From: Gillisella vitis
GTDB lineage: Bacteria; Pseudomonadota; Alphaproteobacteria; Rhizobiales; Rhizobiaceae
Direction of reading: 5' to 3'
Assembly (NCBI RefSeq): GCF_021559775.1
Contig: NZ_CP056047.1
Span: 1,116,001 to 1,180,000, forward strand
DNA length: 64,000 nucleotides
Below the pieces are notes generated by a model that made no database searches, had not been told where the DNA came from, and was given only the letters and a program-made list of their open reading frames with translations. This document shows positions 8,952-17,916 of the stretch, piece by piece. The number at the start of each line of letters is the position of its first letter. Position 1 is the first letter of the stretch. Both the position numbers and the translations under genes were made by a program.

Positions 8952-10124
8952 CTATTCCTGAACCGGTTGTGCGCCTGGAAGCGCTGGATGAACGAGGTCA
9001 ATCTGGCTGGTATTGGACGGCAGGAACGTTGGGCCGACGCGGCGTACCGATTGGCGTCCTGGATCATAGGGTCGGCTCACCGCCTCAGGTTCAGGGGCTG
9101 GCTTATTCGTGGCTTCCATGCCAGTCGTCGCCTTTTGGTCGGTCGACGTTTTGACCTGCGCACCAGGCGGGGCGTCCATCTGTCTGGTGTTGGCGGCGGA
9201 TCCATTGGATGTGATGGAAATGACTGAGGACCCGCCAGAATCAGTCCCTAAACCAGGCTTTGGAGCATTGGTCTGCAAGCCATCAGAGCTGCTCCTGTTG
9301 CAACTGCATTGTCCCGGCTGCCCGGGTACCCGGCTGAGGTAGGCGAAGGCATGGGGCATATCGCGATAAGGCTGGCCGGTGACGGTTGAAACCATATCCT
9401 TGGCCTCGTCGGTGAGGCGGGAATAATAGAGTTCGGCTTCAGTCCCTGGACAAAGCCGGTTGCATGTTTCGGCATCGCGACCAAAATCGCGGGCGGGTGT
9501 GCTGGGCGAGATCGGGAAAAAGCCACCATCGCAGGTTCGGACGCAGAGCGTTCTGTATCCGCCCTGTCCCGAAGGCAGCATAAGCCCGTTGCTGGATGAT
9601 GAAATCGGCGCCTCGTTGCGCAATGGATAATCCGGATAGACCGGGGCCTCAAAGGGCCTGGCCGTCTCCTCGCTGTCATCCGTGTCCTGGAGTGCCGGGG
9701 CCGGTTCGGTGATATCACAGCCATTCGATTGCAAAGCAGCCGTCAGTTCCGCGTGCCGGGGATTGACGCCGCCCTTCATGCCCGCCGCGTTGCGTTCGAT
9801 CAGAAGCTGACGCTTGTTTTCCTGCATGACGGCAAGGCTCTCCTGCATTGGCGCGCAGAGATCCTGTCCATGTCCGTCGAGAATGGTGATACTGGAGGAG
9901 CATCCGGCCTGTTGCAGGGTGCGTTGCAATTTACGGATCTCGAAATCCTGCCGGGTCACAGCTCCCGAATAGGCACGCACGCCCTGGGAATTGCCAATCA
10001 CCACAGGTGTCTGGGCAAGCTCGGCCCGAATAGCCTCGCAGCTTGGGGCGGCCCATGCCGAACCGGTCGGCCCGAGGGTAATGAAACAACAGGACGCGAC
10101 AACGATGAGAGCGATAGCGCGCAT
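8952..10124 (-). CDS. DUF2865 domain secreted protein
   Basis: Encodes 390 residues with an N-terminal Sec signal (ALIVVASCCFITLGPTGSAWA). A central cysteine-rich core contains YRTLCVRTCDGGFFPIS, DAETCNRLCPGTEAELYY and PGQCSCN, which is the DUF2865 signature. The C-terminal third is Pro/Ser/Thr rich and looks disordered. The role of the family is unknown to me; repeated Cys pairs suggest a disulfide-stabilised periplasmic or surface domain. It is convergent with the AsmA-like gene. Upstream DNA has short tandem direct repeats (see findings). Confidence 0.8.
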   Translation of the reverse strand: MRAIALIVVASCCFITLGPTGSAWAAPSCEAIRAELAQTPVVIGNSQGVRAYSGAVTRQDFEIRKLQRTLQQAGCSSSITILDGHGQDLCAPMQESLAVMQENKRQLLIERNAAGMKGGVNPRHAELTAALQSNGCDITEPAPALQDTDDSEETARPFEAPVYPDYPLRNEAPISSSSNGLMLPSGQGGYRTLCVRTCDGGFFPISPSTPARDFGRDAETCNRLCPGTEAELYYSRLTDEAKDMVSTVTGQPYRDMPHAFAYLSRVPGQPGQCSCNRSSSDGLQTNAPKPGLGTDSGGSSVISITSNGSAANTRQMDAPPGAQVKTSTDQKATTGMEATNKPAPEPEAVSRPYDPGRQSVRRVGPTFLPSNTSQIDLVHPALPGAQPVQE

Positions 10125-10341
10125 GCGGATCCATAACCCATGCTATTGGGGCCATGCTATTGGGCCGGTTGACGGGACACTAATCAAGCCAAGTGACATT
10201 AAGCCAAGTGAAAAGGAACATAGGGCAGGGCGTTGGAAACGCCAACCCGTAATCCTGTTTTAGCAATCCCGTCTGGCAGGGCCAAGAGGCCGACCATGCG
10301 AACAGCCATTGTCGGCGGCTCTTCGTATATGAGACGCCACG

Positions 10342-10986
10342 TCAGGCGGCGCGTGCCTGTTCCAGCGACATGGGTGTGTCGAGCAGGCGTCCTGTGATGG
10401 CAGCAATGTTTTTCATGGCATCGAGCATGCCGGTATCGATCTCCCAGGCAATTGCCACGGCATGAACCGAGCCGATCTTATGCGGCGCGCCAATTCGTTC
10501 ACCGGGGCAGCCCATGCGGCGAAACATCCGCTCCAAAAACACATCTGTCACGGTGACGATATGCGTAAGCCCCGATGCAAGGCCCAGTTCACCAACACCA
10601 CACATCAGCTCGGCTGCGGCAATGCTGACCTGGTTGGAAGATCGGTCCAGGGAAATTTCCGGGTCGATGCAGAACCGGCTCGATTCCCACATGGCAATGT
10701 CACGAATGGCTGGCTTTCCGTCCAATAGAATGGGAAAGGTATCATCCAGCATATTCGGGCCAAGCGTCGGCAGCAGGCGGAGCGAGCCCCGCAACCGGCC
10801 TGTACAGTCGTCATAAGATAAAACGTAAATCGGATTGGCATCATCATAGTGATCCATCTCGAAATCGCCCTGTACAACGACATCCCATTTCAAAAGATCA
10901 TGAAATACTTTTTTTCGCAGGCGAAACATGTCTGCCAATGCCGCCTGTTGCGTCTGCTTATGTCGGCTGTTCAGAATTTTGAGCAT
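10342..10986 (-). CDS. avsI: Acyl-homoserine-lactone synthase, LuxI family
   Basis: Makes N-acyl-homoserine lactone signals from SAM and acyl-ACP. The invariant LuxI residues are present: Arg, Phe and Trp in FRLRKKVFHDLLKW, the acidic set in FEMDHYDD, Arg in GRLRGSLRLLPT, and Glu/Arg in WESSRFCID. I chose the start MLKILNSRHKQ because AAGGAG sits about 7 bases upstream; an in-frame ATG ten codons earlier lacks one. The protein resembles S. meliloti SinI and, from memory, A. vitis AvsI, which makes long-chain signals; the symbol rests on that. The LuxR gene is upstream on the same strand, with a lux-box-like dyad in the 300-bp gap. Confidence 0.85.
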   Translation of the reverse strand: MLKILNSRHKQTQQAALADMFRLRKKVFHDLLKWDVVVQGDFEMDHYDDANPIYVLSYDDCTGRLRGSLRLLPTLGPNMLDDTFPILLDGKPAIRDIAMWESSRFCIDPEISLDRSSNQVSIAAAELMCGVGELGLASGLTHIVTVTDVFLERMFRRMGCPGERIGAPHKIGSVHAVAIAWEIDTGMLDAMKNIAAITGRLLDTPMSLEQARAA

Positions 10987-11041
10987 GCGTGTCTCCTTAA
11001 TTGGAAGGTGACACAATATGAGTGTAAAAAAATCTCAATAA

Positions 11042-11061
11042 AACTGACGGTAGCGACAGTT
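11042..11061 (-). promoter_or_regulatory. lux-box-like dyad upstream of the LuxI gene
   Basis: AACTGACGGTAGCGACAGTT is a 20-bp dyad with 16 of 20 positions symmetric. It has the CTG-N10-CAG core of LuxR-family binding sites. It lies about 56-75 bases upstream of the synthase start, a fitting place for activation by the neighbouring LuxR protein. A second perfect 9-bp inverted repeat overlaps it: CAGTTTAAC at 11057-11065 and GTTAAACTG at 11081-11089. Confidence 0.6.
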
Positions 11062-11286
11062 TAACTGACAAGAATTGACCGTTAAACTGCTCCGATTCAC
11101 CATCTCATACCAAGGCATCGAAGATGTGGACCACTCCCCGTCTTGAAGGCATTGAAAATATCTAAAACAGACATGCGGCATGAAATTTTTGCATAGGCAA
11201 TATGGGCCGCCACCTATCCATGATAGTTCGGATCACTCAGCTGCCGAGAGGTCTGGCTAACATAAGATATGGAGGGCGGTGGCCTG

Positions 11287-12027
11287 TTATAATGGTGCTT
11301 CCGGTGGGATCAGGCCGCGTTGCAGGGCCTTTGCCACCGCTTGAGTGTTGGAGACGGCGTCGAGTTTGGTGCGGGCATTGGCCATAAAATACCGCACGGT
11401 CCGTTCCGAGATTCCAAGGATCACGGCGGTTTCCCAATAGCTTTTGCCCGCAGCCGTCCACCGCAGGGTTTCCTGTTCCCGTCGGGTGAGGGTGGGCACC
11501 CCTCCGAGGTGGGTACCATCGCAGCGTTTCACTAGGCCTGCGTGGAATTTTCCCGCCAGAAGATGGATGTCGCGGTCATGGCAGCGGCGAAAGCGTCGCC
11601 ACTCCTCCTCACATGCATTGCTTGCAATAGCGAGAATTGCGCCGCGTCCATCGACCGAAAGCAGCGGATAACTGACGGCTTGCCTCGGCAAGGGCAGATC
11701 GCGCAGCTTGCTGCGCAACAGAAGGCCCTCTTCGCTCAATTGCGCGAGGTCATGCATATCCACCGGTTCCATGGCCCGGCTGAGTTGTGACAAGACGTTA
11801 CGCAAAACAGGCGCATCGAGCATGAGGATAGGGTCTTTTGCCTGCTTATCGAATGTATGCCCGTATCGATATACCAGAGCGCCAGCCGAGGTGATGGAAG
11901 CGTCCATGTAAAGACAGCCGGACAGGTTGTAGCTGATTTGCAGGCGGTTCAGGAAATCGGTCCATTTCGCGCTGGTGGCGGTCTCCAGCCAATCGAGCAA
12001 ATTAAAATAAATGTCATCGTCAAACAT
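11287..12027 (-). CDS. avsR: LuxR-family quorum-sensing regulator
   Basis: A 246-residue regulator with an N-terminal autoinducer-binding domain (about residues 20-165; GALVYRYGHTFDKQ carries the usual Tyr/Asp positions) and a C-terminal LuxR helix-turn-helix (TLTRREQETLRWTAAGKS to SERTVRYFMANARTKL, about 180-235). The conserved Glu, Leu and Gly of the family HTH are present. It lies directly upstream of the AHL synthase in the same direction, the order seen in sinR-sinI. The name avsR is by analogy with A. vitis. Its own ribosome site is weak, and no lux-like dyad is evident in front of it. Confidence 0.8.
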   Translation of the reverse strand: MFDDDIYFNLLDWLETATSAKWTDFLNRLQISYNLSGCLYMDASITSAGALVYRYGHTFDKQAKDPILMLDAPVLRNVLSQLSRAMEPVDMHDLAQLSEEGLLLRSKLRDLPLPRQAVSYPLLSVDGRGAILAIASNACEEEWRRFRRCHDRDIHLLAGKFHAGLVKRCDGTHLGGVPTLTRREQETLRWTAAGKSYWETAVILGISERTVRYFMANARTKLDAVSNTQAVAKALQRGLIPPEAPL

Positions 12028-12290
12028 GAAAGCCCCGCAATTTTTAAGGGTTTATTTTCTACCTTTGAGGGCAAATGTCCACGTGTTGAATAAGGTTTCA
12101 GGTCTGCGATTTTATGTCTTGCGAAGACAACTGTGTCCGGTTCGAACACCGCCAACTCCGTTTCCCAAGGAAAAAGAGCATAAGAGGATGATAAACAGAT
12201 GGTGTCCGAGAATACCATCTTCGCCCGGCTCGGCATGACGTTTGCCAGGAAAAATGGGCCCCGGTCTTCCTGAAAGGAAACGTAAGCAGG

Positions 12291-12330
12291 CAAAAAAAAT
12301 CACCCAGGTTCGGAATGAACCTGGGTGATT
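12291..12330 (-). terminator. Strong rho-independent terminator of the malic enzyme gene
   Basis: Perfect 14-bp stem: AATCACCCAGGTTC (12298-12311) with GAACCTGGGTGATT (12317-12330) and a 5-base loop. Read on the minus strand it is followed by a run of eight T. It lies about 30 bp past the malic enzyme stop codon. Apart from this, the 12028-12358 gap before it shows nothing I can name. Confidence 0.9.
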
Positions 12331-12358
12331 ACAGAATACGAAAGACCCAAAGTGGAGG

Positions 12359-14665
12359 TCAGACCTGCTGGTTGGCTTCCACCACGGCAAGAGCAGCCAT
12401 ATTGACAACGCCACGTGAGGTGACGGACGTGGACAGAACATGCGCTGGCTGGGCGGCTCCCAGAAGGATTGGGCCGACGTGCAAAGCATCGGTAAACGTG
12501 CGAACGAGACCCAGTGAAATATTGGCGGAATCCAGGTTGGGGAACACCAGCAGGTTTGCATCGCCCGACAGCGTGCTGTTGGGAATGGCGCGTCGACGCA
12601 AAGTCTCCGACAGGGCCGAACCGCCCTGCATTTCACCATCGACTTCCAACTCAGGCGCTTCCTTGCGCAGGATCTCAAGCGCTGCGCGCATCTTGCGGGC
12701 GCTTTCGCAATTGCGCGAGCCGAAATTGGAATGAGACAGAAGTGCGGCTTTCGGCGTGATGCCGAACTGGCGAATGGCCTGGGCGGCCAGAATGGTCATT
12801 TCCGCCACTTCTTCCGCCGTTGGATTTTCGGTCACGAATGTATCGGTCATGAAAACTGCACCACGCTGGGAAATCAGCAGGCTGAGGCCGGAAAAGTCCC
12901 GGACATTCGGCTTTTTGCCGAGAATTTGACCGACATCGTGAACATGCCTGTCAAACCGGCCTTCAACGCCACAGATCAGCGCATCGGCTTCGCCGCGCTT
13001 CAACGATAGCGCGCCGATCACGGTCGTATTGGTACGCACGATGGTTCTTGCGGCTTCGGGATTGATACCGGACCGTCCAACCAGCGCTACATAATCGTCC
13101 ACATAGTCTCGGTAGCGTGGATCGTCTTCCGGATTGACGATGGCAAAATCGATGCCGGGCCGGATGCGCAGGCCAAAGCGTTTCAGGCGCGTTTCGATAA
13201 TCTGCGGACGACCGATCAGGATCGGTTCACCAATTCCGTCTTCCAGCAGCACCTGGGCAGCGCGCAACACCCGTTCATCCTCGCCTTCGGCAAAGATCAC
13301 CCGCTTTTTCACAGCCGCTTTTGCATTGGCAAAGATCGGCTTCATGATGAAGCCGGAGCGGAACACGAAACGGCTCAGAGTATCGAGATAGCTGTCGTAA
13401 TCGGCAATCGGCCTGCGGGCGACGCCACTCTCTTCGGCGGCTTTTGCCACGGCGGGCGCAATGCGCAGGATGAGGCGTGGATCGAAAGGCGAGGGGATCA
13501 GATATTCAGGTCCGAAAGTCGGTGAATCGCCGGTATAGGCCCTGGCTGCCACCTCTGAGACTTCTTCGCGGGCGAGTGCTGCGATGGCTTTGACAGCGGC
13601 CATCTTCATCTCTTCGTTGATCGTGGTCGCGCCGCAATCCAGAGCGCCCCGGAAGATATAAGGGAAGCAGAGAACGTTATTGACCTGGTTGGGATAGTCC
13701 GAGCGGCCGGTGCAGATCATCGCGTCGGGACGGGCGGTGCGCGCCAGTTCCGGCATAATTTCGGGCTTTGGATTGGCCAGAGCCATGATCAGCGGGCTTG
13801 GCGCCATCTGTTCCAGCAGTTCCGGCTTCAGGACTCCCGCGGCGGACAGGCCGAGGAATACATCTGCACCGCCGATGCTTTCGGCAAGCACCCGCTTGTC
13901 GCTTTCCTGGGCATAGACCTCTTTCCAGGGGTCCATCAACTCGTTACGGCCCTTGTAGACCAGGCCCTCAATGTCATGAACCCAGATGTTTTCACGTTTC
14001 GCGCCAAGTGCAACCAGAAGGTTGAGGCAGGCCAAAGCCGCAGCGCCTGCGCCTGACGCGACGATCTTGACGTCGCCGATGGATTTACCGGCCAGTTCAA
14101 GGCCGTTCAGAATGGCTGCGGCGACGATGATCGCGGTGCCATGCTGGTCATCGTGAAACACCGGAATATTCATCCGGTCACGCAATTGCTGCTCAATCTC
14201 GAAGCATTCCGGCGCCTTGATATCTTCAAGGTTGATGCCACCGAAGGTCGGCTCCAGCGATGCGACGGTGGAAACCATGGCATCGACAGTCATGGCGTCG
14301 ACCTCGATGTCAAACACATCGATACCGGCGAATTTTTTGAACAGGACGGCTTTGCCTTCCATGACCGGCTTTGAGGCCAGAGGGCCGATATTGCCAAGGC
14401 CGAGGACGGCGGTGCCGTTGGAAATCACCGCGACCAGATTGGCGCGGGCCGTGTAATCGTCAGCGGCTTGTGGATTATCGCGAATCGCAAGGCAGGGAGC
14501 CGCAACACCCGGAGAATAGGCGAGCGCCAGATCGCGCTGGTTGCCCAGCGGCTTGGTTGCCTGGATCTCTAATTTGCCGGGGCGGGGATGCAAATGGTAG
14601 AACAGAGCCTGTTCGTCCAGATCGCCAGAGGCGGGCGAATTCGTCTTGGTTTTGTCGTCGGTCAT
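12359..14665 (-). CDS. tme: NADP-dependent malic enzyme with phosphotransacetylase-like domain
   Basis: Oxidative decarboxylation of malate to pyruvate, supplying NADPH and pyruvate for gluconeogenesis or acetyl-CoA. The N-terminal malic domain (about residues 20-420) shows [30 protein letters not shown] and the Rossmann segment [21 protein letters not shown]. The C-terminal 330 residues are a phosphotransacetylase-like domain ([16 protein letters not shown]), as in rhizobial TME/DME and E. coli MaeB, where it has no PTA activity but may sense metabolites. The start at 14665 (MTDDKTK) gives 768 residues; 14689 is an alternative. Longer frames would overlap the divergent gene at 14847. Whether it is TME or the NAD-preferring DME cannot be decided here. 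Confidence 0.85.
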   Translation of the reverse strand: MTDDKTKTNSPASGDLDEQALFYHLHPRPGKLEIQATKPLGNQRDLALAYSPGVAAPCLAIRDNPQAADDYTARANLVAVISNGTAVLGLGNIGPLASKPVMEGKAVLFKKFAGIDVFDIEVDAMTVDAMVSTVASLEPTFGGINLEDIKAPECFEIEQQLRDRMNIPVFHDDQHGTAIIVAAAILNGLELAGKSIGDVKIVASGAGAAALACLNLLVALGAKRENIWVHDIEGLVYKGRNELMDPWKEVYAQESDKRVLAESIGGADVFLGLSAAGVLKPELLEQMAPSPLIMALANPKPEIMPELARTARPDAMICTGRSDYPNQVNNVLCFPYIFRGALDCGATTINEEMKMAAVKAIAALAREEVSEVAARAYTGDSPTFGPEYLIPSPFDPRLILRIAPAVAKAAEESGVARRPIADYDSYLDTLSRFVFRSGFIMKPIFANAKAAVKKRVIFAEGEDERVLRAAQVLLEDGIGEPILIGRPQIIETRLKRFGLRIRPGIDFAIVNPEDDPRYRDYVDDYVALVGRSGINPEAARTIVRTNTTVIGALSLKRGEADALICGVEGRFDRHVHDVGQILGKKPNVRDFSGLSLLISQRGAVFMTDTFVTENPTAEEVAEMTILAAQAIRQFGITPKAALLSHSNFGSRNCESARKMRAALEILRKEAPELEVDGEMQGGSALSETLRRRAIPNSTLSGDANLLVFPNLDSANISLGLVRTFTDALHVGPILLGAAQPAHVLSTSVTSRGVVNMAALAVVEANQQV

Positions 14666-14846
14666 GCTTCTTGCCGCTTCATCGTTCATCTCTTCCCATC
14701 TCTTACAACAAATCGTTCCACGGACCAGAACATATTTCTGGGGGGCATGGCAATTGCAGCCCATCGGTGTGTTGCCCGTGTCATCATCCTGAAACACGAG
14801 TCTGATTTTGAGAGCATGCCAAAGCTGATCGTAAAGGACCATTCCC

Positions 14847-15707
14847 GTGAGCGACGAAACCGAAACGCGACATGTGAGAACCCTCTTCATTTCGGATGTG
14901 CATCTCGGCTCTAAGGCCGCAAAAACTGATTTTTTGCTGGATTTCCTGCGTGTTTACGATGCCGACACCATCGTTCTGGTTGGCGATATCGTCGACGGCT
15001 GGCGGTTGAAACGCAGCTGGTATTGGCCTCAGGGCTGTAATGATGTGGTGCAGAAATTGCTGCGCAAGGCGCGCAAGGGGACAAGAATTGTCTATATCCC
15101 CGGAAATCACGACGAATTCCTCCGGGGTTTTCCCGGAACCCATTTTGGGGGAATCGAAGTGCTGGACCAGATGATTCACGAGACGGCGGATAACAAGCGC
15201 TATCTGGTTCTGCATGGCGACCAGTTCGATGTGGTGGTGCGCAATGCGCGCCTGCTCGCCTATATGGGTGACTGGGCTTATGACATGGCGATTGCCATCA
15301 ACGTGGTTCTGGCGGCTGTCCGCCGCCGGATGGGCATGCCCTATTGGTCATTTTCTGCCTGGGCCAAGCTACAGGTCAAGCATGCGGTCAATTTTATCGG
15401 AGAATTCCAGAAAGTCGTTGCCGACGAAGCGCGCCGCAACGACGTGCATGGTGTGATCTGTGGCCATATCCATCATGCTGTCATGGAGGATGTCGGCGGT
15501 ATCCATTACATCAATACCGGCGATTGGGTGGAAAGCTGCACTGCGGTCGCCGAACATCATGACGGTCATTTTGAATTGATCGAATGGGGTACGCGCTATA
15601 ATGCCGCTGATCAACCGCGCCTGCTGGGTCCGCCGGAGCCGATTCGCATTTTTCCGGTGGAAAACCCCGCTGGAACAGAAACGCAGGCGGCACGCTGCAA
15701 CGCCTAA
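14847..15707 (+). CDS. LpxH-like metallophosphoesterase
   Basis: Calcineurin-like phosphoesterase of the family annotated as UDP-2,3-diacylglucosamine diphosphatase. Metal-binding motifs run in order: FISDVHLGS, LVGDIVDGW, IPGNHDEF, VLHGDQFD and GHIHH. The start is GTG. Most alphaproteobacteria use the unrelated LpxI for the lipid A step, so the true substrate is open; a membrane-lipid pyrophosphate is a fair inference because an Mla lipid transport operon follows 170 bp downstream on the same strand. At 286 residues it is somewhat longer than E. coli LpxH. Confidence 0.75.
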   Translation: MSDETETRHVRTLFISDVHLGSKAAKTDFLLDFLRVYDADTIVLVGDIVDGWRLKRSWYWPQGCNDVVQKLLRKARKGTRIVYIPGNHDEFLRGFPGTHFGGIEVLDQMIHETADNKRYLVLHGDQFDVVVRNARLLAYMGDWAYDMAIAINVVLAAVRRRMGMPYWSFSAWAKLQVKHAVNFIGEFQKVVADEARRNDVHGVICGHIHHAVMEDVGGIHYINTGDWVESCTAVAEHHDGHFELIEWGTRYNAADQPRLLGPPEPIRIFPVENPAGTETQAARCNA

Positions 15708-15879
15708 AATGGTTATAGGTGACAAAAGCCTGTGGACCGAAGTGTTGCCCATAGGTTGATCGACACTTTTCCCGCAAAGATCAGTGGAATTGTCGCGCGG
15801 GAACGATATATAGTCGTCAGCATCAAGCCGATGGCGGCTTGCCCACTCTCTGAGTGATGGCTTTGAAAGTGTATACGTT

Positions 15880-17025
15880 TTGAGTTCCGGTCAGATGGAC
15901 AATGCCACGGTCGATGCCGAACAGCTGGAAGGGGAGGCCGGGCAGCGGCTTCGCCTGAGTGGTTCGTGGCGCAATACCACGGTTGATACCGTGATTCCAA
16001 AACTGCTGGAAATGCGCGAAACGCTGAACGGCCATGTCGAGATCGACATTACCGGCATTTCAAGTCTCGATACATCGGGCGCATGGATTATCCGCCGCAT
16101 CGAACTGGCCGCCGCCAAGCACGGCGATGTGCAGATTGTCGGTGGCAGCGACGCGATGCGGGAGCTGATTTCCGCGCTGCCCGAACAGCCGCCCTTGCCA
16201 GAAAAGGTCGTGGATCACCGTCCCTTCTTCCAGCGGGTGTTAGAGCCGGTTGGCAAGATGAGCGTCAGCCTGTTCGAAGACGTCTTGGCCATGAGCTATG
16301 TGCTCGGCTCGGCGGTGCGTGGCACGCAGTCCAAGGAAAGACGCGGCGGGCGGGCGTCCATCGCTTCCATCGTTAATCAGCTGGACCATATGGGTCTGCG
16401 AGCGGTGCCGATCATCCTGCTGATGTCCTTCCTGATCGGGGCGATCATTGCCCAGCAGGGCGCTTTCCAGCTTCGCTATTTCGGCGCGGAAGTCTTTGTG
16501 GTCGATCTGGTCGGCATTCTACAATTGCGCGAGATCGGCGTTCTCTTGACCGCCATCATGATCGCCGGCCGTTCGGGCAGCGCCATCACCGCTGAAATCG
16601 GCTCGATGAAGATGCGCGAGGAAGTGGATGCGTTGAAGGTTATCGGCCTCAACCCAATCGGCGTTCTGGTGTTGCCGCGTATCGTCGCTCTGGTCATTGC
16701 ACTGCCGCTTCTGACGGTTATCGCCAATTTTGCGGCACTTTACGGTGCTGCGGTCGTGTCTTTTGCCTATTCCGGCATTACCTTTCAGGTCTTCGTGACC
16801 CGTCTGCATGACGCCGTGGATTACGCCACCTTCGCTGCCGGCCTGATCAAGGCGCCCTTCATGGCTGTGGTGATCGGCATCGTCGCGGCGGTGGAGGGCA
16901 TGAAGGTTGGTGGCAGCGCCGAGTCTCTCGGCCAGCACGTCACGGCTTCGGTGGTCAAATCGATATTCGTCGTCATCCTCATGGATGGGCTGTTTGCCGT
17001 ATTCTACGCAGCGATCAATTTTTAA
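15880..17025 (+). CDS. mlaE: MlaE-type ABC lipid transporter permease with N-terminal STAS domain
   Basis: Inner-membrane permease of an MCE phospholipid transporter. Residues about 1-105 form a STAS-like domain (HVEIDITGISSLDTSGAWII), fused to the MlaE permease with about five membrane segments and family motifs QLDHMGLRAVPIILLMSFLIGAIIAQQ and ITAEIGSMKMREEVDALKVIGLNPI. In E. coli the STAS function is the separate MlaB, so this fused form explains why no mlaB is found. The start is TTG at 15880; the ATG at 15895 is an alternative. It leads an operon with mlaF, mlaD and a lipoprotein gene. Confidence 0.88.
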   Translation: MSSGQMDNATVDAEQLEGEAGQRLRLSGSWRNTTVDTVIPKLLEMRETLNGHVEIDITGISSLDTSGAWIIRRIELAAAKHGDVQIVGGSDAMRELISALPEQPPLPEKVVDHRPFFQRVLEPVGKMSVSLFEDVLAMSYVLGSAVRGTQSKERRGGRASIASIVNQLDHMGLRAVPIILLMSFLIGAIIAQQGAFQLRYFGAEVFVVDLVGILQLREIGVLLTAIMIAGRSGSAITAEIGSMKMREEVDALKVIGLNPIGVLVLPRIVALVIALPLLTVIANFAALYGAAVVSFAYSGITFQVFVTRLHDAVDYATFAAGLIKAPFMAVVIGIVAAVEGMKVGGSAESLGQHVTASVVKSIFVVILMDGLFAVFYAAINF

Positions 17026-17034
17026 GGGGCCGCC

Positions 17035-17910
17035 GTGGAACAGCAAGACCTGAACAATCAAGACAGAGACAATCACCCGACACAGGAAGTGCCGCCGCTC
17101 AAGGAAGGGCGCGAAGCGGTGCTGTCCGTGCGTGGTCTGACTGTCGGTTTCGGTGAAAAACTGGTGCTGGACAATCTCGATCTCGATGTCTATCGCGGCG
17201 AAATTCTTGGTTTTGTCGGGGCTTCGGGTGCGGGCAAATCGGTGCTGATGCGCACGGTGTTGAGGCTTTTGCCCCGCCAGGCCGGTCAGATCCATATTCT
17301 GGGCGCAGACTACGATGCGGTCAGCGCTGCCGAGCGTTCCAATCTCGATACGCGCCTTGGCGTGCTGTTCCAGCATGGCGCCTTGTTTTCCGCCCTGACG
17401 GTCAAGGAAAACATCCAATTGCCGATGCGGGAATATCTGAAGCTTCCGCAAGTGCTGATGGATGAACTGGCCTATCTGAAAATCCAGATGGTTGGCCTTT
17501 CTGCGGATGCCGGGGACAAATACCCCTCGGAATTGTCCGGCGGCATGATCAAGCGGGCGGCTTTGGCGCGTGCGCTGGCGCTTGACCCGGACCTGGTGTT
17601 TCTCGATGAACCGACCTCCGGCCTCGACCCAATTGGCGCTGCCGAGTTCGATGATTTGATTGCCCGTCTGCGCGATACGCTGGGGCTGACCGTCTATATG
17701 GTGACCCATGACCTCGACAGCCTGTTTTCGGTCTGCGATCGCATCGCTGTGCTCGGACAGAAACGAGTCTTGGTTGAAGGACCGTTAACGGATATGCTCG
17801 CCTGCGACGATGACTGGGTCAAATCCTATTTCCGGGGCAAACGGGCGCGCTCCATTCCCAAACATCAGGAAATGCGCGGCACCCGCGCGATTGCCGGCAC
17901 GATTGATTGA
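17035..17910 (+). CDS. mlaF: ABC transporter ATP-binding protein, MlaF type
   Basis: ATPase of the MCE lipid transporter. It has Walker A GASGAGKSVL, the signature YPSELSGGMIKRAALARALA, Walker B DLVFLDEPTSGLDPIGA and the switch histidine in VTHDLDS. The GTG start lies 9 bp after mlaE and the stop lies 6 bp before mlaD, so the three are surely co-transcribed. About 30 extra N-terminal residues are polar and look disordered. At 291 residues it is slightly longer than E. coli MlaF. Confidence 0.9.
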   Translation: MEQQDLNNQDRDNHPTQEVPPLKEGREAVLSVRGLTVGFGEKLVLDNLDLDVYRGEILGFVGASGAGKSVLMRTVLRLLPRQAGQIHILGADYDAVSAAERSNLDTRLGVLFQHGALFSALTVKENIQLPMREYLKLPQVLMDELAYLKIQMVGLSADAGDKYPSELSGGMIKRAALARALALDPDLVFLDEPTSGLDPIGAAEFDDLIARLRDTLGLTVYMVTHDLDSLFSVCDRIAVLGQKRVLVEGPLTDMLACDDDWVKSYFRGKRARSIPKHQEMRGTRAIAGTID

Positions 17911-17916
17911 GATCCT

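Noticed and set aside
16519..17709. 396-codon minus-strand frame across mlaE and mlaF
   Set aside because: It is antisense to two genes with complete catalytic motifs and spans their junction; no domain is recognisable.
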